From an uncultured Bacteroidota bacterium (GTDB lineage Bacteria > Bacteroidota > Bacteroidia > 2-12-FULL-35-15): a stretch of 64,000 nucleotides of DNA. The stretch spans positions 109,569 through 173,568 of the forward strand of contig CAIYIS010000045.1 in the NCBI GenBank assembly GCA_903926385.1. Reading direction: 5' to 3'. Of this stretch, positions 54,469-61,360 are shown piece after piece; the first letter of the stretch is position 1, and each line of letters begins with the position of its first letter. Position numbers and translations under genes: made by a program. The notes beneath the pieces are model-generated. The model ran no database searches and was not told the DNA's origin. It saw only the letters and a program-made list of their open reading frames with translations.

Positions 54469-55266
54469 TTATTCTTGTTTTTGTTTCCTGATTAATTTTG
54501 AAAATAGTTTAGGGAAAAATCGTTTTATCCATATTGCTCTTAACTCTTTTCCTCCTATAAAAATTTCTTCCTGATTACTTTTTAATGCCTGTATTATCTG
54601 GGCAGCACAATCGGCTGCCGAGGTTCCGCTTTCTGTGCTTGGGTCCATTTTGTTGTGTTTGCTTCCATCTTCAGTTAATGCATTCACCGAAATATTTGTT
54701 TTTACTTTTCCGGGACAAACAATCAATACGTTTACATTATCCTTATAAATTTCCATGCGCAGCGATTCGAAAAATCCATGCAAAGCATGTTTGGCAGCAG
54801 AGTAAGCCGAACGATAATAGAAACCAAATTTTCCGGCAATGCTGCTTATCGTTACTATGTTTCCGCTTTTCTGTTGAAGCATATATGGCAACACACTTTT
54901 GGTAATGGCAATGGTTCCAAAATAATTTACTTCCATTATTTTCCTGTCCAAATCAAGCGGTGTGTCTTTGGTAAGTGCCCGCTGACTAACTCCACCGTTG
55001 TTTACGAGCACATCTATGCGGCCGTATTTTTCAATTACTTTTTGTGTAAGCGTGGTTATTGCTGAGGTATTGGCTAAATCAAGAGTAAGTACAAACACGT
55101 CTTCATCTGGTAAATGCAAAGATGTTTTTACCCGTTCGAGTTCATCTGTTCTGCGCGATGATAAAATAAGTTTTGCACCTTCTTTGGCCATCGCCATGGC
55201 CAGTGCTTCTCCTATGCCTGATGATGCTCCGGTTATCCAGACTACTTTATTTTTAAACGAGTTCAT
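54469..55266 (-). CDS. Short-chain dehydrogenase (DHRS7-like SDR)
   Basis: 265 residues from ATG 55266. A TTG three codons upstream (55275) overlaps the -7 box and is rejected. Classical SDR motifs: GASSGIGEALAMAMA, NNGG, SSIAGKFGFYYRSAYSAAKHAL (Ser-Tyr-Lys site) and CPGKVKTNIS. The C-terminal tail is basic (RKQKQ). The cofactor is probably NADP or NAD; substrate unknown. Divergent from the DUF4296 lipoprotein gene, with both -7 boxes in a 56-base gap. Confidence 0.88.
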   Translation of the reverse strand: MNSFKNKVVWITGASSGIGEALAMAMAKEGAKLILSSRRTDELERVKTSLHLPDEDVFVLTLDLANTSAITTLTQKVIEKYGRIDVLVNNGGVSQRALTKDTPLDLDRKIMEVNYFGTIAITKSVLPYMLQQKSGNIVTISSIAGKFGFYYRSAYSAAKHALHGFFESLRMEIYKDNVNVLIVCPGKVKTNISVNALTEDGSKHNKMDPSTESGTSAADCAAQIIQALKSNQEEIFIGGKELRAIWIKRFFPKLFSKLIRKQKQE

Positions 55267-55272
55267 TGCTCG

Positions 55273-55280
55273 CAAAAGTA
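55273..55280 (-). promoter_or_regulatory. -7 box of the SDR gene, leaderless arrangement
   Basis: The minus strand reads TACTTTTG with its G at 55273, seven bases before the A of ATG 55266, so transcription would begin at or next to the start codon. Confidence 0.45.
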
Positions 55281-55296
55281 ACTTTAATTTTTATAC

Positions 55297-55304
55297 TAAC
55301 TTTG
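55297..55304 (+). promoter_or_regulatory. Bacteroidota -7 box for the DUF4296 gene
   Basis: TAACTTTG lies 18 bases before ATG 55323. Confidence 0.55.
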
Positions 55305-55322
55305 CGAATATTTTAAAAAAGC

Positions 55323-55703
55323 ATGGTTCAGAAAATTTCAATTATTTTGTTTTGTGTGCTGCTTATAAACTGCACTCCCGATAAAACAGTAACGATTCCC
55401 GATACTGTTTTATCCAAAGAAAAAATGGCTGCAGTAATGGTGGATATTCATCTGCTCGAAGCATCAATGAATGTTACCGGAATGAATCCAAAACGAATTG
55501 ATTTAGCAGGAAGCAGCATGGTGTTGAATATTGATTTGCTCAAAAAACATAATATCACCAAACAACAATTTCAGGATAGTTTTGCTTTTTATACCAGCCA
55601 CCCAACTTTGATGAGTGAAGTGTATCAGCTTGTGTTAAATGATTTGAGTAAGATGCAGGCCGAAGCTCAGAAAACAATGCAGGCTGCACCTAAAGGGAAG
55701 TAA
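55323..55703 (+). CDS. DUF4296 lipoprotein
   Basis: 126 residues. A lipoprotein signal (MVQKISIILFCVLLINC, Cys about residue 17) precedes a small helical domain with MAAVMVDIHLLEASMN, typical of DUF4296 proteins of Bacteroidota, and a C-terminal FYTSHPTLMSEVYQLVLNDL. Function unknown. Its stop abuts the stop of the convergent epimerase gene (55703/55704), with no room for a terminator. Confidence 0.87.
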   Translation: MVQKISIILFCVLLINCTPDKTVTIPDTVLSKEKMAAVMVDIHLLEASMNVTGMNPKRIDLAGSSMVLNIDLLKKHNITKQQFQDSFAFYTSHPTLMSEVYQLVLNDLSKMQAEAQKTMQAAPKGK

Positions 55704-56726
55704 TTACAACTTTGCTTCTTGGTCCTTAAGAAATAATTTACAGGTTTCGTTTATCGATTGTTCCACCGGAATAAAAGAAAAATCAGGGAAAGCTTTTTTT
55801 ATTTTGTTATTCGCAAATGCCGAATTGCGATGGGCCGAACGTGCCGTTTCTTTTGTAATAAGCGGAGCGGCTCCTGTTAGCATATGTCTTATCTTTTCAG
55901 CCCTCCATGCCAAACCGCTTAAAAACTTTCCGGCTTTTACAGATGATTTAGGCTTATGAAATGATTGGTGAATACAATCGAAAAAATGACGGAACGAAAC
56001 ATTTTCGGAATTTAATATATAACGTTCGGCAGAAATAGGGCTCTCCATAAGTTTCAGGGCAATGGCAGAAACATCGCGCACATCTATAAATCCGCTGCTT
56101 CCGTTGGTATAAAACTTAATTCCTTTAGACCCTTTGGTAAACATATTAGCGCTGCTTTGTTGCCAGTTTCCTCCTCCTATAATCAGCGAAGGATTTATAA
56201 TTACCGCATTGAGTCCTTCTTCTACTGCACGCCACACTTCGCGTTCTGCAGCATATTTGCTGATGGCATAATTCGAATTTTCAGGCGATGATTTCCAAAA
56301 CATTTCTTCATCGCATAGTTCAGCATTTTTGGCTCTGCCAATAGCAGCAATAGAACTTACATGAAGAAACTTGCTTACCTTTTTCTCCATCGCAGCAGCC
56401 AGCATATTGGCCGTACCTTCTACATTAATGCGCATCATCTCCTCTTCCATTTTTGGCTCGAACGATACCATAGCTGCGCAATGATACACCTGTGTAACCC
56501 CCTGCATGGCCTCCATCAGAGAATAAACATCGAGCAAATCGGCCTCCACCCATTCTATGTTGCTGAACAGCTTTTCGGGATCAGAGCTGTAATATGAAAA
56601 AACTTTTTTTACATTGTTGATGCTGCTGGAGCTGCGTTTCAGCGCACGCACAGGTTTGCCCGATTTGCATAAATCGTACAACAAATGTGTGCCTACCAAT
56701 CCGGTTCCTCCAGTTACTAATATCAA
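55704..56726 (-). CDS. NAD-dependent epimerase/dehydratase-type (extended SDR) protein
   Basis: 340 residues. The Rossmann motif GGTGLVGTHLLYDL is at the N-terminus, with HCAAMVSF, and SSIAAIGRAK with YAISKYAAEREVW giving Ser and the YxxxK pair. NPSLIIGGG and a substrate-binding C-terminal half follow. It resembles nucleoside-sugar epimerases, 3-beta-HSD-like and dihydroflavonol-reductase-like proteins. Substrate open. Convergent with the DUF4296 gene. Confidence 0.88.
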   Translation of the reverse strand: MILVTGGTGLVGTHLLYDLCKSGKPVRALKRSSSSINNVKKVFSYYSSDPEKLFSNIEWVEADLLDVYSLMEAMQGVTQVYHCAAMVSFEPKMEEEMMRINVEGTANMLAAAMEKKVSKFLHVSSIAAIGRAKNAELCDEEMFWKSSPENSNYAISKYAAEREVWRAVEEGLNAVIINPSLIIGGGNWQQSSANMFTKGSKGIKFYTNGSSGFIDVRDVSAIALKLMESPISAERYILNSENVSFRHFFDCIHQSFHKPKSSVKAGKFLSGLAWRAEKIRHMLTGAAPLITKETARSAHRNSAFANNKIKKAFPDFSFIPVEQSINETCKLFLKDQEAKL

Positions 56727-56875
56727 TGCGATTGTTTTTTAAAGGTTGCAAATTTAGGGGTTTTATTGAGATGAAGTGATGAGTAAGGGAGAGAAGAAGA
56801 AAAATCATATTGCCATTAATTTTCGGGATGATTTTTAATATACTTATTATTTATGCGAAAACTTGATAAAAGGTA

Positions 56876-56883
56876 TAACTTTG
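56876..56883 (+). promoter_or_regulatory. Bacteroidota -7 box for tRNA-Lys
   Basis: TAACTTTG, 20 bases before the mature tRNA 5' end. Confidence 0.5.
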
Positions 56884-56903
56884 CGGCCTTTAAAAAAAGA
56901 AAC

Positions 56904-56976
56904 GACTTCGTAGCTCAGCTGGTAGAGCAGTTGACTCTTAATCAACGGGCCGGGAGTTCGAGCCTCCCCGGGGTCA
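56904..56976 (+). tRNA. tRNA-Lys (anticodon CTT)
   Basis: Cloverleaf of 73 bases. Acceptor GACTTCG pairs with CGGGGTC (two G-T pairs), D arm GCTC/GAGC, anticodon stem GTTGA/TCAAC with loop CTCTTAA (anticodon CTT at 56937-56939), T arm GGGAG-TTCGAGC-CTCCC, discriminator A. CCA is not encoded. It is followed directly by a terminator. Confidence 0.96.
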
Positions 56977-56978
56977 CT

Positions 56979-57014
56979 AAAGAGAAACCATTATTTATTG
57001 GTTTCTCTTTTTTT
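56979..57014 (+). terminator. Terminator after tRNA-Lys
   Basis: AAAGAGAAACCA (56979-56990) and TGGTTTCTCTTT (56999-57010) form a 12-bp stem followed by a T run. Confidence 0.85.
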
Positions 57015-57032
57015 ATGGGTGGGCTTAGTGCT

Positions 57033-57998
57033 CTATTCTTTTATAACCTTACCGGTTTTACTTATTCCTTTTTTGTTTCTTACCTTGTAAATATACATTC
57101 CTTTGGCCAATGCTTCAGTGTTGAGGGTGGTGGTGGTGGTAAAGGTTTGTTGTAATAGTCTGCGCGATGAAAGGTCGTAAAGAATTATTTCGGATGGCTC
57201 GTTATTGTTGGTTTGGATGGTGAGGGTGGAGGTGATGGGGTTGGGGAAAATCTCAAACATCTCTTCATCCTTCACTTCATCAATTCCTACATTGCATTCA
57301 ACAATACTTATATCGTCAATGTTGTATAAGGCTTTATCATGAATAGAATGATTATTTATCAGGTACATTGTGTCGGTATTAGCGTCCGTAGAAAAATTAC
57401 CTATGGTGATAAATTTCTCGCCACCATGAGCAGTATAAGTTCCTGAAATCTCCATCCAGTTAAGAGTGTCAGACAGAAATACTCCTGGGGAAGATAATAT
57501 TTGAGGGGTAACAGAAAGTGAATACCAGTTACTTGATTGAATTGCATTTGTTGAAAAATACAAACCTATTTTATCAATTGAAATTAGATTAAAATTAGGA
57601 GATAAGTAAGTCCCGCTATTTGCCAAATTGACATAAAAACGAACACAATAATCTCTTCCACTCTTTAAAGTGTCAGTTAATTGGGTTTGTACGTAATCTC
57701 TTATTGATAATCCATTGTTATTGTCTGTTTCATAACAATCTATTGTAGCGTAAGCCACTCCTATCCGTGCATATTGATATGTCCAATAGTTTAATGGGAC
57801 TCCAGCACCGTTTAAACTACATTGGTTATTGTATTCGGCAATACCCAGAGTTGAAGAGTACCAATAATGAGCAAAACTAATCTGATTATAAGAGTATGGG
57901 CAAGTGTCATACATCTCAAAACTCGGATTCGGCACCAGATTCTGCCCTTTACAAAACCCACCAATGAGTAAAAGAAAAAGAATAATTAGTTTCCTCAA
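57033..57998 (-). CDS. Secreted T9SS sorting-domain protein
   Basis: 321 residues. Signal peptide (MRKLIILFLLLIGGFCKGQ), then NLVPNPSFEMYDTCPYSYNQI and a jelly-roll-like middle with several Tyr/Trp and Cys (YCVRFYVNLANSGTYLSPN). A T9SS sorting domain closes it (MFEIFPNPITSTLTIQTN, KGMYIYKVRNKKG). This NPSFE-opening family is common in Bacteroidota (gliding-motility or OmpA-associated relatives), but no function can be fixed. Own -7 box at 58055-58062. Confidence 0.87.
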   Translation of the reverse strand: MRKLIILFLLLIGGFCKGQNLVPNPSFEMYDTCPYSYNQISFAHYWYSSTLGIAEYNNQCSLNGAGVPLNYWTYQYARIGVAYATIDCYETDNNNGLSIRDYVQTQLTDTLKSGRDYCVRFYVNLANSGTYLSPNFNLISIDKIGLYFSTNAIQSSNWYSLSVTPQILSSPGVFLSDTLNWMEISGTYTAHGGEKFITIGNFSTDANTDTMYLINNHSIHDKALYNIDDISIVECNVGIDEVKDEEMFEIFPNPITSTLTIQTNNNEPSEIILYDLSSRRLLQQTFTTTTTLNTEALAKGMYIYKVRNKKGISKTGKVIKE

Positions 57999-58054
57999 GG
58001 TAGTAGTTTTGTTTTTGTGATGATGTTGGGCTGTGTGTTTATCTTTTCGGATTA

Positions 58055-58062
58055 CAAATATA
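58055..58062 (-). promoter_or_regulatory. Bacteroidota -7 box for the 57033-57998 gene
   Basis: The minus strand reads TATATTTG, 57 bases before ATG 57998. Confidence 0.45.
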
Positions 58063-58110
58063 GTACTATTATAAATGTGTATAATTAAAACTTACCCCAA
58101 CTGTAACGCA

Positions 58111-58151
58111 ACTTCCCCTCTTTTGCGGAGAGGGGATAAAGGGGAGAGGTG
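58111..58151. repeat. Intergenic copy of the palindromic repeat
   Basis: TTCCCCTC-TTTTGCG-GAGAGGGG followed by ATAAAGGGGAGAGGTG, a diverged member of the C/T-G/A palindrome family. Confidence 0.65.
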
Positions 58152-58319
58152 CTTTCTGCCTGATGGAAAGTGGTCGTCAATATCCCGCTCCGAAGCGGAT
58201 TTTTATTCTTTCGGGCCGTTTGTATTGTTTTATCAAAAATTTTTTTTGCGCTGAATCAAGCATTTACTGATTTTAGTTTTGCTTTTTTTCTGACTTGCTC
58301 ACTATTCTTCCATTTCTAC

Positions 58320-58572
58320 TTTTTATTATTCGTAAAACGTTGTACGTTATACGTTTTCTGTTTTTTATTATTCGTAAAGCATTTTACGTTTTACGTTTTC
58401 CATTTTTTATTATTCGTAAAACGTTTTACGTTATACGTTTTTCGTTTTTTATTACACGTAAAATGTTTTTTTAATAATGTTTTCCGTTTTTTATTATTAG
58501 TAAAATGAATTATGTTTTACGTTTTTCATTTTTTATTAAACGTAACGTGCAAAACGTAAAACGTTTTTCGAA
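58320..58572. repeat. Tandem array, six 42-bp units
   Basis: CGTAAA (or a one-base variant) recurs at 58331, 58373, 58415, 58457, 58499 and 58541, exactly 42 bases apart. A unit is a T-rich half (TTTTTTATTATT) and a half rich in ACGTTTTACG words; 58415-58430 is a perfect 16-base palindrome, CGTAAAACGTTTTACG. A plus-strand frame reads 14-residue repeats (FLLFVKRFTLYVFR) over four units but stops at TGA 58506-58508, so it is not called a gene. It sits in the gene-free stretch 57999-59049. Confidence 0.88.
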
Positions 58573-58585
58573 AATGGAGGTTTTG

Positions 58586-58720
58586 GCCCTTATTGGTGTT
58601 CCCTATTTTCTCTTAAAAATTGTAAATATCCCCTTTTCCGATTTAGGATACCCCTCGGTAGATTAGGGGGGGCACAAGTTTTTTCATCAACTTTTTGTTG
58701 GTGAAAACACCAATAAGGGC
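58586..58720. mobile_element. MITE-like element with 15-bp inverted ends
   Basis: GCCCTTATTGGTGTT (58586-58600) and AACACCAATAAGGGC (58706-58720) are perfect inverted repeats 105 bases apart. Inside, TTTTCATCAAC and GTTGGTGAAAA form a further hairpin. No target duplication is obvious and no coding frame is present. Confidence 0.6.
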
Positions 58721-58724
58721 TAAA

Positions 58725-58777
58725 CACCTCTCCCCTTAATTCCCTCTCCGAAGGAGAGGGAATTAAGGGGAGAGGTG
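58725..58777. repeat. Perfect 25-bp palindrome of the C/T-G/A family
   Basis: Arms 58725-58749 and 58753-58777 are exact complements around GAA. The inner part is CCCTCTCC-GAA-GGAGAGGG and the outer part CACCTCTCCCC / GGGGAGAGGTG. It starts 5 bases after the MITE-like element. Confidence 0.85.
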
Positions 58778-58840
58778 ACGGTTGTTTATTTAAGTAAATA
58801 CTTAATGGTTATTAGAAGCTATGCGCTGACTAACTGCGCC

Positions 58841-58920
58841 TGACCCGCGCGAAGTATCCTTTTTTTATCCATTGCCCCGCAGGGAAAAAACAAATAAAAA
58901 AAGATACCGCGTGAGGGCAG
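58841..58920. repeat. Imperfect palindromic repeat
   Basis: GTATCC-T7-A (58854-58867) and T-A7-GATAC (58895-58907) are complementary with one base missing, framed by GCGCG and CGCG and by CCCCGCAGGG in the middle. This is compositionally GC-richer than its surroundings. Word repeats of ATTAGATATTAGATTTGA type follow at 58955-58990. Confidence 0.5.
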
Positions 58921-59049
58921 GAGGACAGGTGAGAACGAAGAGGTAAGGGTATTCGCCCAAATTAGATTTGAGATATTAGATATTAGATTTGAAACATAGA
59001 GATTGCTGCGATCGCAATGACCAACCTAAAACTTGAAACCTGAAACCTG

Positions 59050-61230
59050 CTAAATATTGCTGATTATGTAACTCGATATTTTATCAAACAGATGCACACG
59101 GTCTTTGCCGATTACATTGTGTTCGTGTCCGGGATAAACAAAATAATCTACCTGTTTGCCTTTGTCTACACAAGCTTTGAGAAACATAATGCTGTGTTGC
59201 CACACCACCACAATGTCCTGAGCTCCGTGTATGAGCATGAGTTTGCCTTTTAGGTTATCTATATATTTCATCACATTGGCTTCTTCGTAACCTTTGGGGT
59301 TGGTTTGGGGAGTGTCCATGTAGCGCTCGGTGTACATTACTTCGTAATAACTCCAGTCGATAACCGGCCCACCGGCTACAGCCACTTTAAACACATCGGG
59401 ATAACGACACATAATGCTTGTGGTCATAAATCCACCGTAGCTCCAACCCATAAGGGCCATGCGTTTCGCATCTACATATTTCAAACTTTTTAAATAATCT
59501 ACTCCCACCATTTGGTCTTTCATTTCTACATTTCCCAACTGTCGGAACGATGCTTGTTCGAAAGCCAATCCTCTGTTGGCGCTTCCTCGGCCATCGATGG
59601 TAAATACCACAAACCCATGCTGAGCCATGTATTGCAACCACATGTCGCCACCTCCGTTCCAGGTATTATTGATGAGCTGTATGCCCGGCCCGTTGTAAAC
59701 ATAAACCAGTACAGGATATTTTTTGGTGGAATCGAAATCGATGGGTTTAATCATTCGGCAAAACAAATCATCGCCTGCATCGCTCTTGAGTTTGAAAAGA
59801 GAAAGTTGTCCGAGTTTATAATCTTTCAGAGGGTTTTCGGCTTGTTTTAAGGTTTGCAGTTTTTTCCCGTTGGTGTCGTACACATAGATTTCGCGAGGCA
59901 CAGTAGTGGATTGAAAGTTATCGATAAAATATTTTTTAGAATCGCTTATCATCACGGTATGTGTTCCATCGCCTTGTGTGAGGCGAGTGATTTTTCCATC
60001 TTTTAAATTCATCTTGTAAAAATTGCGTGTAATTGCTGATTCTTGTGTTGAGCTATAAAACAGATATTCTCCTTTCTCATCAAAACCTGCGAAGTCTGTT
60101 ACTATCCATTTCCCATCCCCCGCTGTTTCTTTGTTATCATATAATTTCTTACTCACCCCGCCCGGGATATAGCCCCAATCGTATAATTGATTGAATCCAC
60201 TTATTTCCGACTGCATAATAAATTCATTATTTTTATTTGGAATGAAAACAATTGGATGCATTGGATGAACATATTTTTCGTTTTTCTCTGAATGAATAGG
60301 TCTTTCAAATTCTCCGGTTATTGCGCTGTACATATTCAGATTCATTTCATTTTGGTCGCGATTCAATACTTGTATAAAAATATGTTCCTGGTCCGGACTC
60401 CAGGCAATATTGGTTAAATACTGCTCCTTGGGCTCGCCTGTTTTTAAAAACACAGTGGTATGATTGGCTACATTATATACACCTACTGTAACTTCGTGGC
60501 TTTTGTCACCGGCCATAGGGTATTTTATTAAATTTACTTTAGCAGGGCGCACTGTCCAGTCTATAACCGGATAATCGGTTACCATGCGTTGATCCATACG
60601 ATAAAAAGCAAGCACATCTCCTTTAGGCGACCAATAGGTTCCTTTAGAAATTCCGAATTCGTCGCGGTGTACAGATTGTCCGTTAACAATATTAGTATCG
60701 GCATCGTTGGTTAAAGTGAGTTTGCTTTTTCCATCGTAAACAAACAAATTATTTTTGATGGTATAAGCCACATATCCTGTAGCGCCCGCCACATCTTTAT
60801 GTTCGGCATCATCGCCAAAATCGCGGCTGGCTTCTACTGTTATGGCTTTCGATTTTAAATCGTAAGCAAGTAATTTCTTTTCTGTTTCGAAAGTAAATTG
60901 ATTGGCATTCTTCCATTGAATAACAGGGAATGCCTCGAATGCTTTTACATTAATACTTTTCAGTGCATCATTCACATTGGATAAAGTGGCAGCAGTTTCT
61001 CTTTTGGTATTGTCTGCACTGCCTGTTATCAGCGCATCTTCATTATTTATTTTATCAACGAAAGAAAATTTGTCTGTACCTTTTATCCACGTCAGTTGTT
61101 TTAACCGTGCAGGAGCAAGGGTTGTACGTTGTTTGATAATGGCTTCTTCCATAGTCAGCAATTTTGTTTGAGCTACGGAAACTTGTATAAACAATACAAG
61201 TGAAGAGATGATGATTGTAATTTTTTTCAT
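59050..61230 (-). CDS. S9 family (dipeptidyl-peptidase IV-like) peptidase
   Basis: 726 residues from ATG 61230 (MKKITIIISSLVLFIQVSVAQ, a signal peptide). A longer frame from 61269 reads through a repeat copy and is rejected. A beta-propeller covers about residues 60-480 (VNDALKSINVKAFEAFP, GTYWSPKGDVLAFYRMD). The hydrolase domain has YVYNGPGIQLINNTW, the nucleophile GWSYGGFMTTSIM near residue 598, Asp in HGAQDIVV and His in YPGHEHN. DPP IV-type peptidases remove N-terminal X-Pro dipeptides in the periplasm. The gene lies between two repeat-rich intervals. Confidence 0.94.
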   Translation of the reverse strand: MKKITIIISSLVLFIQVSVAQTKLLTMEEAIIKQRTTLAPARLKQLTWIKGTDKFSFVDKINNEDALITGSADNTKRETAATLSNVNDALKSINVKAFEAFPVIQWKNANQFTFETEKKLLAYDLKSKAITVEASRDFGDDAEHKDVAGATGYVAYTIKNNLFVYDGKSKLTLTNDADTNIVNGQSVHRDEFGISKGTYWSPKGDVLAFYRMDQRMVTDYPVIDWTVRPAKVNLIKYPMAGDKSHEVTVGVYNVANHTTVFLKTGEPKEQYLTNIAWSPDQEHIFIQVLNRDQNEMNLNMYSAITGEFERPIHSEKNEKYVHPMHPIVFIPNKNNEFIMQSEISGFNQLYDWGYIPGGVSKKLYDNKETAGDGKWIVTDFAGFDEKGEYLFYSSTQESAITRNFYKMNLKDGKITRLTQGDGTHTVMISDSKKYFIDNFQSTTVPREIYVYDTNGKKLQTLKQAENPLKDYKLGQLSLFKLKSDAGDDLFCRMIKPIDFDSTKKYPVLVYVYNGPGIQLINNTWNGGGDMWLQYMAQHGFVVFTIDGRGSANRGLAFEQASFRQLGNVEMKDQMVGVDYLKSLKYVDAKRMALMGWSYGGFMTTSIMCRYPDVFKVAVAGGPVIDWSYYEVMYTERYMDTPQTNPKGYEEANVMKYIDNLKGKLMLIHGAQDIVVVWQHSIMFLKACVDKGKQVDYFVYPGHEHNVIGKDRVHLFDKISSYIISNI

Positions 61231-61245
61231 ATTATTATTGTTAGA

Positions 61246-61357
61246 CCTCACCCCCGGCTCCTCTCCCAAGGAGAGGGGTGACGGACGTGAAGAAAATTAT
61301 TTGAAGTTTATCACCTAACCCCCCCTCTCTTTGGGAGAGGGGATTAAGGGGTGAGGC
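61246..61357. mobile_element. Paired palindromic repeats, cargo-less counterpart of the leuS cassette
   Basis: The left copy at 61247-61284 matches 36591-36628 at 36 of 38 positions. The right copy at 61322-61357 matches 37071-37104 closely apart from a two-base indel. Order and orientation are the same as in leuS. A 9-bp outer inverted repeat is CCTCACCCC (61246-61254) / GGGGTGAGG (61348-61356). Only 37 bases lie between the copies, where leuS has 442. Confidence 0.7.
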
Positions 61358-61360
61358 TTT

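Noticed and set aside
58170..58508. 112-codon plus-strand frame with 14-residue repeats
   Set aside because: It runs from unrelated sequence into the 42-bp array and stops in the fifth unit; very hydrophobic low-complexity product with no promoter.
61231..61269. Longer start of the S9 peptidase at 61269
   Set aside because: The added residues are encoded by the palindromic repeat, and a normal signal peptide starts at ATG 61230.
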